DNA from: Delphinapterus leucas
Taxonomy: Eukaryota; Chordata; Mammalia; Artiodactyla; Monodontidae
DNA length: 64,000 nucleotides
Direction of reading: 5' to 3'
Assembly: GCF_002288925.2 (NCBI RefSeq)
Contig: NW_022098076.1
Span: forward strand, 65,148,334 to 65,212,333
The notes below the pieces were generated by a model. It was not told the origin of the DNA. It saw nothing but the letters and a program-made list of their open reading frames with translations, and ran no database searches. Numbering within the stretch: the first letter of the stretch is position 1; each line of letters starts with the position of its first letter. Shown in pieces: positions 11,266 through 22,484 of this stretch. The translations under genes were made by a program, and so were the position numbers.

Positions 11266-14210
11266 TCCAGCCTGTTGTAGTAATGGGAGGAGACTATGGC
11301 ATGCACAAATGAATGCTCATTTTAAAATGTATTTCAATTGAGGTAATTATGAACTAGGAAGAATAAGGTTAGATTCCAAAGGAGCAGATAATGCCTTACT
11401 GTGATGTGTATTGCATTTGGGGATATATTACTATAGGTGACGATGAAGAAAATGACATGGTTTCTGAATTTCATTGCAACTTGAAACTCTTTCCAGCTTT
11501 AAAGTGTTAAAAGCCTATTTAACTGTATGTCTGCCTTTAAAGGCGTAGGCAGCATAATTGACAAGAAATCACTGCAATATAAATCTGTTTTGTTATACCG
11601 CTTGAATTAATTTAAAATAAAATTTCAGCACATTGAAAGTGCAGGAGTGGCGTTGATCACCTACACATGGATACAGCTATAATAGGAACTTTTTTGGTAA
11701 GAGTGGCTAACCTTTACCTTATCCAGTGAACAAATAATACAGTAAGCCTAATTTTCTAACTAGCAACTTAGAGATGGGATTATTGATACTTTACCAGATT
11801 TTATATGATTGCAAGAGTATGTGAGTTACATCATAAGCTAATGTTGCTTCTGAAAGTATCAGGCAAAATTCTTAGAAGCTCTACTACTAAGTTCCATAAA
11901 GCCAGGAGAATGGAACCATTAACATGTAAATAGAGGGAGGAAAACCAGGAGTCCTCAGAAAGTAACTCCTCAAGGCTGGCCTTAACTTCCATTCTGGTCC
12001 AGTATGTTGTTAGAAGACCTAGTCTTTAAGATATAAATGAGATGAAGGAGGAGATGCAGGTTGAAAGGTAGTAAGCAGTGGTGGAAAGAGCCTTCTTTGA
12101 AGTTAGACCTTGTACATCTATTAGCCATGACCCTCAGCTTCCTCATGTCTATGGAGCAAAACAGTAAAAGCTACCTTTAAGTATTCTGTGATTCTGAAGT
12201 ATTTACAACACCCGTTACACAGCAATTATGTAACTCAACTCAAGTTCCAGCTCCTATAGATTGGTAGTAGCTTTCTGAAGTTCTGGGTTAAGAAGGATCC
12301 TAAGGCCATGTCTAGGATTATGGGGAAGGAATGCCGTAAGTGATTAGTGATGTCTGCTCTGAGCAGAAAGTGGAGTAACTAAAAGTCTGTATCAACATAT
12401 TGGCTGTATAAATGTTCCATAAATTATGAGTATTATGATTATTGCTGCTTTATGACAAAGGCATTTTTATGTTCCTCTTCAAATTTCTACCTCTTCAACA
12501 CAAAATGGAATCAGTTAACTGCTTTGGTTACAATAGCTGTGTTGTTTTTTGTTTTATTATTTTTTTTAATTTTCATTGATCTGATGGTAAACCTGTGTGT
12601 GTTATCTGCACAGAAGAGCTGAGAGATGAAATCAGAATTTTCTATTCCTAATTGTATTATATAAACCAACTACCTGGGAAAAAATCTGATACAGTTACTA
12701 GAAGTAGAGTGAGGGTTAGAGAGAGAGGAGAAAAAAAAAAAGAGAATGTTGCGATGTAATCCTGGCTTATCATGAAAGGTTCGCCCGGTGCCCCATAACT
12801 TCTTTAAAATATTCACACAAGGGAGAATGTTTTGCACTTAGATGGTCCATGAATTTCTAGACTTTTTTCCTGTTTTTCTCTGAGGTCAGATTTCTTCTCT
12901 GGGTAAATAGTCATGTTCCTGTCAGCCATAGGGGATTTTCTGAATCGTAAACAGCTGATTTTGTATTCTTGCCCCATTCCTTCTATCTGAGAACTGAAAT
13001 CTGATCAAACCCGTATTTTTAAATTTATTTATTTATTGGCATATGGAAGAATAGTTTACGGTCTGAGTATGATTATTTTTTCCCACAAATGTAGGAAAAT
13101 TGTGGGGATTTTTAAGACAGTCCCTTATCAGTTTCTTTCTTTTTCCTTTATTACTGATGACTTCATTCTGCTTGAATTCAGTGCTTCGGTTTCTTTGGGT
13201 AAACTAATAGATTATGTATGCTGTGTTTGCACCACGTTGATTGAACTCATCTGGTGAGTTTAAGCGCGGCTCATGCATGCATGTAATGGGCAGAAGCCTG
13301 CACAGTGGATGCAGGCCCATAGTTAGCTCAGAACACTCAAGAGTGAGGGAAGCTGTTCAGAATTGAGCTGTGCTGCCTTTCCTGCCTTCCGTTGTTCAGA
13401 AAAGCATATCAGACGTTCCACTTCTTTCTTACCTTTATCTTTTCCAAGTTCTCGAGGAAAACTTATGTTCAAAAAAAAAAAAGTATAGTCAGGAAACAGA
13501 GTTAGAACTACTTTGCACGTTTTAAAAATACATATTGAAGAAAAATCAAGGTATGTGATCCCTAAGAACTTGTCTTTTCTTAAACAAAGGCATAAGCTGC
13601 TTGGTGCCCGTAGAGCAGGTAGGAAGCCAAGAACTCTGTGCTAACTTTGTACAGAGGATGTTGAGACACGTGGTCCTGCTTTCAATTAACTTACAATCTA
13701 GTTTGGGAAGAACGTTTTCCTTCCAAAAAATGTTTACTCACCCTTTTTTTTTTATAGTTTAAGTATAATTTTTAAATGTTTTAACAAAATAGCAGATGAC
13801 TTCTTTCTACTGCTTTCAGATATCTCATTCTATCAGATATCTCATTTAAACTTAAAGCTCAACTGTAATACTTGGGGATGTTTTTGGCATGTAGAGGTCT
13901 TCACCGTGGGACCCCTACCTACTTTTCTCAGTCTCACCTGCCTCTCTTCCCTGTTTCCTCCCATATTCCCTGTATATACTCTAGCAGTGATTCTCACATA
14001 CCCATGAAATATGAGTATCATTATGATTAATTGTTACAAATTGAGTTAAAGTACCAACATTTGCAAGTGATATATTTCATCATTTATTAGAGTAAGTTCA
14101 GAATATCCCTAAAGTACCAGCACTCCCTTTTTATTATAATTTGCTTCCCAAATGAGAGAAGGAAGGGAACATCCATCACCCAATATGGGTACGAGGCAGG
14201 ACAGAAGAAG
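11266..14210. other. Unassigned upstream intron
   Basis: Mostly unique. A weak MIR-like core lies at about 12080-12200 ('ccctcagcttcctcatgtct'). Another feature is a 17 bp tandem pair at 13816-13849. I see no exon or RNA gene. Confidence 0.5.
13816..13849. repeat. 17 bp direct tandem pair
   Basis: TCAGATATCTCATTCTA (13816-13832) is followed immediately by TCAGATATCTCATTTAA. Two units, 15 of 17 bases identical. Confidence 0.85.
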
Positions 14211-14214
14211 CCGA

Positions 14215-14645
14215 GGACCACTGCTTGCCCAACTGACCTCCTTGCATCCCCCCAAAGCAGGGTGCTTTCTCATTTCTGTCCTTTGCATTGCCCTTCCCTC
14301 CACCTGGAATTTCCTCACCTCACTTGTCCAGTTATTGAGCACCTGTGCATCCTTCAAGACTCAGCTAAAGTGTCACCTCCTCTGTAGAGCCTTCTGTGGT
14401 CTCCTTCCTTGGCCCTGCTCTCACCCTGTTAAATCTTAAGCAGTGTGAGTCCCCAAAGGCCCTGTGCACACCTACAGCACTGGTCACCATGGATTGTGGT
14501 CCTCTGTATCCCTTTCAGCCCCCCACCTCCCAGACTGTGTGCTTTTTGTGAACGAGTTCTGTTTGTTTTAAGATCCCCAGGTCTTAACATAAGGTCTGAC
14601 ACAATGGGGCACTCAGTTATGCCTCAGATGAACCAAACAAGTTGA
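14215..14645 (+). repeat. L2 LINE 3' end
   Basis: Forward L2 order is clear: 'ccctccacctggaatttcct', 'cttcaagactcagctaaagt', 'gtcacctcctctgtagagcc', then 'cagactgtgtgctttttgtg' and 'gatccccaggtcttaaca'. The open frames across it are chance remnants, not a protein. Confidence 0.85.
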
Positions 14646-15430
14646 TCAGCTGTAGAGGCCTGCCTAGCATCCTCCCCTTGCTTCCTAGCCCTGATTGTAT
14701 CATGTGATGTTGGTACTGTTGGTACTGATGGTGACAGATCCAAGTTAAAAGGGAGCCACTGGCTGACTAGTGTGGGGTTGAATGGATAAGTCACTGGAGA
14801 AGCTGTAATTCCTGAGAGGAAGAAGTAGCTAAGTAGAGAGAGGAAAAGCTTGGACAACTAACCAAGATGGTATGTTCTATGACCAGCTCTTTAGTTTTCT
14901 TTTTACTTCTTCACATGGCTTCCACCTTCTTCTCTTTCTCTATGTCCTGCCCACACCCATATAATGACATGTACTCCAGCCCCACTCCAAAAATTCACAC
15001 ATGTCATTAAAATGAACAGTGGCACCTGCCAACTCTGCATCACCTCCAACCTTCAGGTCAAGCAACTGGTCTCAAGTTGGCACCACTTATTTGAGAAAAT
15101 GAGTTACTACATTAAAATTTAACCAAACTCTGTACATATGATTATAAGAAAAAGGTGATGGCTCTTTTAATTGCTCTAAAGATCAGGACCTTATCTTAAG
15201 TTCTCACTCAAAAGGCATTTATTAATCCCAAGTTAGATGTTTTGACCCTTGGAGCTAAACATATGCACATAAAGACTGGTTTTTATTTATTTTTATTACC
15301 AGGGATTTCACAGTTCTCCTAGCATGTCTGTATGATATTACTGAATCTTCCAAATTTGGATGTCAGCTGCTTTGATAAAAAAAAAAAAATCAAAAAGCGA
15401 GTTTCCAGGATGATGTACATTGTGTGACTG
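14646..15430. other. Intron upstream of the exon, no repeat recognised
   Basis: Unique-looking DNA leading into the exon. A 13-base A run starts near 15378. No second acceptor with coding similarity was seen. Confidence 0.5.
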
Positions 15431-15461
15431 TCTGATTATGTCCTCTGATTATGTCCTGCAG
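15431..15461 (+). promoter_or_regulatory. 3' splice site region with duplicated branch-point-like motif
   Basis: The 31 bases before the exon are two exact tandem copies of TCTGATTATGTCC (15431-15443 and 15444-15456) followed by TGCAG. Each copy holds CTGAT, which fits the mammalian yUnAy branch-point pattern. The candidate branch adenosines are at 15435 and 15448, about 26 and 13 nt from the AG. Only the upstream one is at a usual distance. The pyrimidine tract is weak because it is broken by GATTATG. Confidence 0.7.
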
Positions 15462-15594
15462 TGGCCGTTCCATTAGCGGAAGCACTGACCGCATCCAGAA
15501 GTTGCGGAAGGAGTATTATCAGGCTCGGAGGGAAGCTTTCGCTTTATGTGAGGACAGTGAAGGAAGAGCAAGACCTGACTATGACCTTCACTGG
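15462..15594 (+). CDS. PARD3B: Internal coding exon of PARD3B (PAR-3 family cell polarity regulator beta)
   Basis: This 133 bp exon lies between an AG acceptor (15460-15461) and a GTAAGT donor (15595-15600). The first base completes a split Ser/Arg codon and 44 codons follow, ending cleanly after Trp. The peptide contains GSTDRIQKLRKEYYQARREA and then an acidic/Arg stretch ending YDLHW. I recognise this as the region near the C-terminus of PARD3B. The paralogue PARD3 has a related but different motif here (RIQKLRQEFQQAK type), so PARD3B is preferred. PAR-3 proteins are multi-PDZ scaffolds at tight junctions that organise polarity complexes. This exon lies C-terminal to the PDZ domains, in a predicted helical, basic and charged region. 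The reading frame runs on into both introns before hitting stops, so the boundaries rest on the splice sites and on where the family similarity ends. The preceding exon and the final exon(s) are not in the window, which fits the gene's very large introns. A Cys (TGT) in the ALCEDSE stretch may be a lineage substitution of Tyr. Confidence 0.88.
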
Positions 15595-15600
15595 GTAAGT
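15595..15600 (+). promoter_or_regulatory. 5' splice donor GTAAGT
   Basis: GTAAGT follows TGG directly, giving TGG|GTAAGT, a near-perfect U1 match on the intron side. It sets the 3' end of the exon. Confidence 0.85.
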
Positions 15601-17655
15601 CCATGCCTGATCGCAATCACTGAATTCATCTTTACTGATGTAGTTAAGAGCAGAAGGACATAGCCAAGAATGCGCTGTACATATCAAGCTATATTTAGGT
15701 TACTTCAGTTTCATAGATGTGAACATTACCTAAACCACAGCCATTTTCTCCCACAGAAGTTGTTTCTATAAATCAAACCACCCTAATGCACAGTAGTTCA
15801 TTTTAATTGCTCTCATATTTACTCCCTGTTGGACTTGTATGCCAGCTTGTTGGGATGGAGCAGATGTTAGCTATTTTAAAGAACACAAGCAATCTTGGCC
15901 ATCATCTACTGAGCCTTAATCCTTGCCCTCCATCTCTTGAGTCTCAGACATCTGGTCAAGCATTAACAGACCATGCAACATAAGCCATCTCTCCTTTGGA
16001 AAATGATATTAGAAATAAATTTCAGAAGGGTCCGAAAGATACCAATTCAAAGATATCAACTGTTTGTGTATTGCATCTGAACAATTTACATTTTGCTGAT
16101 CTTACCAGTACACTAAGATCATTTTATTTTGAGATAAGGGCAGTTTTTTATTAGAGGGTTCTCTTTGCCAAATCCTTCAACATTTGGGATGAGAAAAGAA
16201 TATTGTGACCTCTAAAGAGATATTTTCTGGGTTTTTTTCAAAATAGCATGATTCACTCTCTTGCCTTTTTCAAGAAGGCAAGGTTCTCACTCATCCGCTT
16301 TGATGATTACTGCCTCTTCTCCTACAGTTTTTAGTGCTGTTTTGAGAACCCCATAAGGAACTGTCTTATCCCTGGTGGCCACACCAGCTCTTTCGAAGGA
16401 CAGATGTATTAAAGGAAAGTTTCCTTTCTTGATTTTCACACTCATATTTGTGTTCACGAGGTCACAGGAGGGAGAGTAGAGTCCAGCCACTGAGCTGATT
16501 CCCTCTAGTCTTCACTTGGATACTGTGGTTTCTCATGCATGAAACCTAGTACTTTTGCACAGGGGCTCCAAACTCAGTCCCAGCATCCACCACTGTTGCG
16601 CAGAGCGACTGAAATTTCTTAGCCCCATAGGCTCTGCCTTATATGGCAGAGTTTAAAAACACTAATCAGAAATACACAGTAAGGATTAGCGATCCCCAAC
16701 CAAATGGCCTCAGCCTCTCCCACAGATAAGCATCCTGTGACTACACATCCGAACAAACAGCTATTTACTGGCTTTATTACAGATGTAGGATTAAGCAGAG
16801 TGGCATTTACAGTGATGGGGCAACTGGTCACTTAGACTCTCAGTAACAGAAGAGAAAGATGTTCACAGACTAACAATCTACAACAATTCATTTCAAGCTT
16901 AATCAGATTGACTTATTGACTTTGATGAAAGACTCTATACATGAGGCTCTGCTCCCTGAACCAAATGGACAATAAAATAAAGGGAAGTTGTTCCCACCAT
17001 GTCCAGTGCATTGAAAAGTCTTCCTTCTCAAAACCAGTGTGAATTCCTATGAGCAAAATAAGATAAGTAATTTTAGATAAAGTAGTCCCTGTTGTTTGGA
17101 CCTTACTTTATATGATCTCCTTACATCAAACTGAAAGGATGAAAATGCTTCCACTCATGAGACTTAAAGTTTCCTCTTACCTTCATCAAACCTGAGCTAG
17201 ATAACTACACACTTGTGTCCTCCCTATCTTGATGATTCTGTTTCTGTGCTGAGCAAATGTGTAACCAGACAAACAATCTAGTGAGTAAAAGAGTCTCTCT
17301 ATTTTCATTTGTGTTTCCCATGCTCGGGTGTGTTGAGCTTTGCCAAAAGTGACTGATTTTACATTTCCCAGACAGCTGGGGACTCCAGCTTCCCAAAGGG
17401 ATGCTTGGGAAATGCACTGTCATAAAAGATGACTGTTCATTGTGATTGGCTGTGATACTCCAAACCAGGGATTAGAATCTCAGCATCCTTTCCCGTCCTC
17501 TCCACAAGCCAAGGAAAAACACTAGTATCTTTTGTCCACCGTAGACCTGAGAGATCACCCCGTTGTCTTGCTACTTTTGGAGAGAGCTAGGAAAGCAAGT
17601 TTAGAAAGTTACCATTTCATTCCTGCCAGTCAGCCAGACACAACAAGGCAGCTTT
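15601..17655. other. Intron downstream of the exon, unassigned
   Basis: No young repeat or exon. A 67-codon minus-strand open frame at 16287-16490 has a protein-like look (ends in a VGEEAVIIKADE-type string). I do not recognise it and it has no intact neighbours, so it may be chance or a decayed repeat ORF. Confidence 0.45.
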
Positions 17656-17659
17656 TATG

Positions 17660-18015
17660 AGACTGTGGTTCCTAGATTGGCTGGTCTTCAGGATCACCGA
17701 GAGTGCCTGTTAAAAACGGTTAGACACTCCATGAAGGGGAGGGATGGGACCCAAGAGAGGGCTCCCAGGTGCTTCTCCAGGTGGTCATCAAGCTTTCTGA
17801 CTCACAAGTCTAAAAGTAGGGCATTGATTCCAATTGCTTCAGTAAACACTGAAGTAGTTCTACTTATCTAACAAGATCAGTACATGGACCAGCATCATCA
17901 AAAAATACTGTCATGGACTCAGAATCCCCCAAGCTCCCAGTACCTCAGACTGAGAGGCCTGACAAATATCCCCTCGAGTCACACTATACTGGGGAACTTC
18001 TGATCTATCGAGAAG
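17660..18015. repeat. Possible MER5/hAT-Charlie non-autonomous DNA transposon fragments
   Basis: 'gtggttcctagattggctgg', 'tcaggatcac' and 'gagtgcctgttaaaaac' resemble the start of MER5A-type elements. 'ggaccagcatcatca' near 17887 resembles another MER5 block. Diverged; terminal repeats were not resolved. Confidence 0.45.
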
Positions 18016-18123
18016 GAAATTAGGGGAATAAGTTACCTAATAACTACTTTCTTAAAAGGCCAAAAAGAATGAAAGTATGCTCACAAAAGTCTTCAAAGCC
18101 AAAATTATTAAAACAATCACGGA

Positions 18124-18325
18124 GGGCTTCCCTGCTGGCGCAGTGGTTGAGAGTCCGCCTGCCGGTGCAGGGGACACGGGTTCGTGCCCCGGTCGGGGAA
18201 GATCCCACATGCCGCTGAGCGGCTGGGCCCGTGAGCCATGGCCGCTGAGCCTGCACGTCCGGAGCCTGTGCTCTGCAACGGGAGAGGCCACAACAGTGAG
18301 AGGCCCGCGTACCGAAAAAAAAAAA
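18124..18325 (+). mobile_element. CHR-type tRNA-Glu-derived SINE
   Basis: Starts GGGCTTCCCTGCTGGCGCAG and ends GTACCG + A11. The pol III A box (TGGCGCAGTGG) and B box (GGTTCGTGCCC) are intact. The apparent target-site duplication is AATCACGGA upstream against AATCACAGA downstream. It lies 2.5 kb downstream of the PARD3B exon, in sense orientation. Confidence 0.95.
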
Positions 18326-18339
18326 TCACAGAAAGAGTA

Positions 18340-20176
18340 TTAGGATCTATGAATCACTGAAAAGATTATTAGGTTCTGTTCATAGTTTTCTGGTGGTTTT
18401 ATTGTTTGTTTATTTTATTTTTCACATCTCTGAAATTAGGGTGCAGTTTACAGTCACTTTTAGCCAGGTGTCATGATACAGTTGTCATTTTCTGCACAAG
18501 AAATGTATAATGAAATTTGCAGGCTGTATATTAGAAACTTGGAAGACAATCCTAGAGAAATTTTGGAGTATGCTTTTAGGAAAAGCTGCTCCTTATTAAT
18601 ATTTTTTGGAATGTATTTTTATCACTCTTTTTTTCTTTGATCCCCCTCAGACTTTCTGCATCTTCCCAGGCCATCTTGTGGGTAGTTTTCTGCCTATGTT
18701 ACACCTGCCCAGTGGCCCAGAGCCAAAGATTTCTCTTACTGCTCTCTTGGGTTCTCCCTTGCTCTCATACCTCTCTCTCTTTTCCTTCTCTTTTTTCTGT
18801 GTCTCCTATTCAATTTTAACCAATATTTGCTCAGCCTTAGCATAAGCGCAGTACTGGTAACAATAATATATCATCTCTATGTCGGAGGAACTCACAGTCT
18901 AGCCAGGAATACAGACATCTAAGCCAAAACCAAAAAAAAGGACATTAATATATGTGAGAAATGCTGTAGTGTAGGGTAGTATTATCTGCTAAATGAGTGC
19001 AGTTAATTCTGTTGGAAGCAGGGTGTGCATGAGGGGTGCTGGGAAAAGCGATAGAGAACATTTGGGAGTTGCCTCAGTCACATATTTTGTTCTTTTTCTC
19101 TCAAATATGGTGGTTTTTCTTTTCCCAAAGGAGCTCCTGATTTATTCACTTCATTTGTGTTGAAATAAATGAATACACACAGATTGCAAGGTTTGTAAAT
19201 ATAGACATGAGACCTTAAAATTCTTTTCAGCAAGTCTGTTTGGTAGCTGTTTTCCCATCTAGGCTCTGAAAAGCTGTAAAGAACAAGTGGAGGGAATTTC
19301 AATGGCTCCAAGAGATGCCTGGTGAGTTTTTATAGGCCCAATTAAGAGAGCAAGATAGGCTAGCTGTGAAGTGTTCAGATTTGCCAGAAGAAAACCTAAT
19401 ACCTGTTATCTACTGGCATTTTATGTTCTGGAAAATTTGTCAAGACTGCCACAGTCCTCTGGCAGCGGGCTGCGGTTTGTCCTAGTTGGGCTTTATTATT
19501 ATTATTATTAGCAGATAAAGATTTCTGCTTCTTTAACAGCAGCATGCATATCCTGTAAGTAATAATTTCGGAAATGGGATGGCTCTAGAGGTTTCTACAA
19601 ATATTAGTACCTTCATTACTGTTTCTTTTCAAGAGCTGCATGGCATATATTATACCTCCTTCCTCTTTTTACTTCTTTGGCTAAATTAGAAGAATGTTTA
19701 TCTGTAAAAGGGGTTTGTAGACACATGGGTGGGAAGGAGGTAAGCTGGTTTCCACCGTCATAAAAGACATAACACTATGTCTTTATGGCGAAAGGGATGG
19801 GTTCAGGTAGGTCATGGTTGGAACAAAGAGATGGTTGGGTGAATAAATAACAACATTCTGAAAGATTTGTTCTATTACGAAGATGATTTACAAACCAAAT
19901 GGATGGATATACTTGGCAGCTGTCTGGACAGTAACAGACACAGCTTCTGAATTCTGTAGTCAGAAGAAAGGGAGATCAAGATGCTGAGCTCGTGCTAGCC
20001 ATCTTAGGAAAGGATTTGAGATGGAATGTGTAATAGCCACACAAGTACAAAACCATCAGAAGGTAATTTTCTACACATGATGGATAAGAGAAATGAGCTC
20101 CTGCTGTACACTGGTCCAATACAAGAACTAAGACTTGTTCATATTTTCCTTCTCCTGCTCCTTGAAGGCATTTGTT
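18340..20176. other. Unassigned intron
   Basis: No gene or confident repeat except a short (TTA)n run at about 19493-19510. It ends at the target-site duplication of L1 element A. Confidence 0.5.
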
Positions 20177-20190
20177 AAAAACTAGGGACG
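20177..20190. repeat. Target-site duplication of L1 A, left copy
   Basis: AAAAACTAGGGACG. The same 14 bases recur at 27810-27823 after the L1 poly-A tail. Confidence 0.93.
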
Positions 20191-20278
20191 GGGGCGGGGG
20201 GGACCTTTCAAGAGAGTGGAGGAGTAAGTCGTGGAGATCACTTTCCTCCCTACAGATACATCAGAAATACATCTACAC

Positions 20279-20466
20279 GTGGAACAACTCCTACAGAACA
20301 CCTACTGAACGCTGGCAGAAGACCTCAGACCTCCCAAAAGACAAGAAACTCCCCACATACCTGGGGAGGGCAAAAGAAAAAAGAAAAAACAGAGACAAAG
20401 AATAGGGAAGGGACCTGCACCAGTGGGAGGGAGCTGTGAAGGAGGAAAGGTTTCCACACACTAGGA
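20279..20466 (+). repeat. Left copy of a 188 bp exact duplication flanking an assembly gap
   Basis: Identical base for base to 20568-20755, with a constant offset of 289 and the N run between them. Best read as two contig ends that overlap but were not merged. Confidence 0.95.
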
Positions 20467-20566
20467 NNNNNNNNNNNNNNNNNNNNNNNNNNNNNNNNNN
20501 NNNNNNNNNNNNNNNNNNNNNNNNNNNNNNNNNNNNNNNNNNNNNNNNNNNNNNNNNNNNNNNNNN
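20467..20566. other. Assembly gap (100 N)
   Basis: Exactly 100 N's, the usual placeholder for a gap of unknown size. Sequence identity on its two sides suggests there may be no missing DNA. Confidence 0.99.
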
Positions 20567-20567
20567 T

Positions 20568-20755
20568 GTGGAACAACTCCTACAGAACACCTACTGAACG
20601 CTGGCAGAAGACCTCAGACCTCCCAAAAGACAAGAAACTCCCCACATACCTGGGGAGGGCAAAAGAAAAAAGAAAAAACAGAGACAAAGAATAGGGAAGG
20701 GACCTGCACCAGTGGGAGGGAGCTGTGAAGGAGGAAAGGTTTCCACACACTAGGA
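20568..20755 (+). repeat. Right copy of the 188 bp duplication
   Basis: Exact repeat of 20279-20466. The L1 5' UTR continues normally from 20756. Confidence 0.95.
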
Positions 20756-21356
20756 AGCCCCTTCACTGGTGGAGATGGGGGTGGGCGGGGGGAAAGCCTC
20801 GGAGCCACGGAGGAGAGCGCAGCATCGGGTGCGGAGGGCAAAGCAGAGGGATTCCAGCACGGAGGATCAGTGCCGACCGGCACTCACCAGCCCGAGAGGC
20901 TTGTCTGCTCACCCGCCGGGGCGGGTGGGACTGGGAGCTGAGGCTCAGGCTTCGGTCGGATTGCCGGGAGAGGACTGGGGTTGGTGTCATGAACACAACC
21001 TGAAGGGGTTAGTGCGCCACAACTGACCGGGAGGGAGTCCGGGGAAAAGTCTGGAGCTGCTGAAGAGGCAAGAGACCATTGTTTCAGGGTGCGCGAAGAG
21101 AGGGGATTCATAGCACCACATAAACGAGCTCCAGAGACGGGCGCGAGCCGCGGCTAAAAGCGCGGACCCCAGAGACGGGCATTAGATGCTAAGGCCGCTG
21201 CTGCCGCCACCAAGAAGCCTGTGTGTGAGCACAGCTCACTCTCCACACCTCCCCTCCCGGGAGCTGCTGTGCAGCCTGCCACTGCCAGGGTCCCATGATC
21301 CAGGGACAATTTCCCCGGGAGAACACACGACGGCCTCAGGCTGGTGCAATCTGTGC

Positions 21357-21378
21357 CCCCCCCCCCCCCCCCCCCCCC
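21357..21378. repeat. Poly-C tract in L1 A 5' UTR
   Basis: An uninterrupted run of about 22 C's. Element B has no matching tract at the equivalent place (around 54450-54470 on the opposite strand, G-rich but interrupted), so it is an expansion in A or a basecalling artefact. Confidence 0.85.
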
Positions 21379-22484
21379 GGCCTGAGTGAGCCAGAGCCCC
21401 CGAATCAGCTGCTCCATTAACCCTGTCCTGTCTGGGCAAAGAGCAGATGCCCTCAGGCGACCTACACACAGAGGCGGGACCAAATCCAAAGCTGAGCCCC
21501 GGGAGCTCTGAGAACAAAGAAGAGAAAGGGAAATCTCTCCCAGCAGCCTCAGGAGCAGCGGATTAAATCTCCACATTCAACTTGATGTACCCTGCATCTC
21601 TGGAATACCTGAAGAGACAACGAATCATCCCAAATTGAGGAGGTGGACTTTGGGAGCAACGATATATATATTTTTCCAACTTTTTCTCTTTTTGTGAGTG
21701 TGTATGTGTATGCTTCTGTGTGTGATTTTGTCTATATAGGTTTGCTTTTACCATTTGTCCTAGGGATCTGTCTGTCCATTTTTTTTTAAATAGTTTTTAA
21801 AACTTCTTACCATTGATGGATTTCTTTATTGGTTTGGTTGCTCTCTTCTTGATTTTTTTTATTACTTTTAAATTTTTTTAACTAACTTTTTAAATTTTAA
21901 TAACTTCTATTTTAGTTTATTTTTTTCTTTCTTTCTTTTTTCTCTCCCTTTTCTTCTGACCTGTGTGGCTGACAGGGTCTTGGTGCTCCAGCCAGGAGTC
22001 AGACCTGAGCCTCTGAGGTAGGAGAGCCGAGTTCAGGACATTGGTCCACCAGAGACCTCCCGCCCCAAATAATCTTAGCCGGCAGGAGCTCTGCCAGAGA
22101 TCTCTGTCTCAATGCTAAGACCCAGCTCCACTCAGCAACCAGCAGCTCCAGTGCTGGACACCCCATGACCAACAACTAGTGAGATAGGAACACAACCCCA
22201 CCCATTAGTAGAGAGGCTGCCTAAAATCATACTAAGCTCACAGACACCCCAAAACACACCACTGGACGGGGTCCTGCCCAATGGAAAGACAAGATCCAGC
22301 CTCATCCACCAGAACACAGGCAACAGTCTTCTCCACCAGGAAGCCTACACAACCCACTGAACTAACCTTACCCACTGGGGGAAGACCCCAAAAACAACGG
22401 GAATTATGAACCTGCAGCCAGCAAAAAGGAGACCCCAAACACAGTAAGTTAAGCAAAACGAGAAGACAGAGAAACACACAGCAC

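Larger units (their letters stand above)
20191..22484 (+). promoter_or_regulatory. L1 A 5' UTR / internal promoter region
   Basis: CpG-containing sequence upstream of ORF1. It matches, inverted, the 5' end of element B (53204-55375). It begins with the L1 start block 'gtggaggagtaagtcgtgga'. A run of 22 C's lies at about 21357-21378. Open frames on both strands here have no protein similarity and are a by-product of GC content. It would normally hold the L1 pol II promoter; activity is not inferred. Confidence 0.8.

Noticed and set aside
13298..13320. Short stem around GCCTGCA / TGCAGGC as a small RNA hairpin
   Set aside because: Only 7-8 bp of pairing, expected by chance at this scale.
16287..16490. 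67-codon minus-strand frame with a protein-like sequence
   Set aside because: I cannot match it to a family, it has no splice-site or poly-A context, and it is short.
21154..21576. 140-codon minus-strand open frame in GC-rich DNA
   Set aside because: It lies in the L1 A 5' UTR; the similar inverted region in L1 B carries comparable open frames. GC-driven, no domain.
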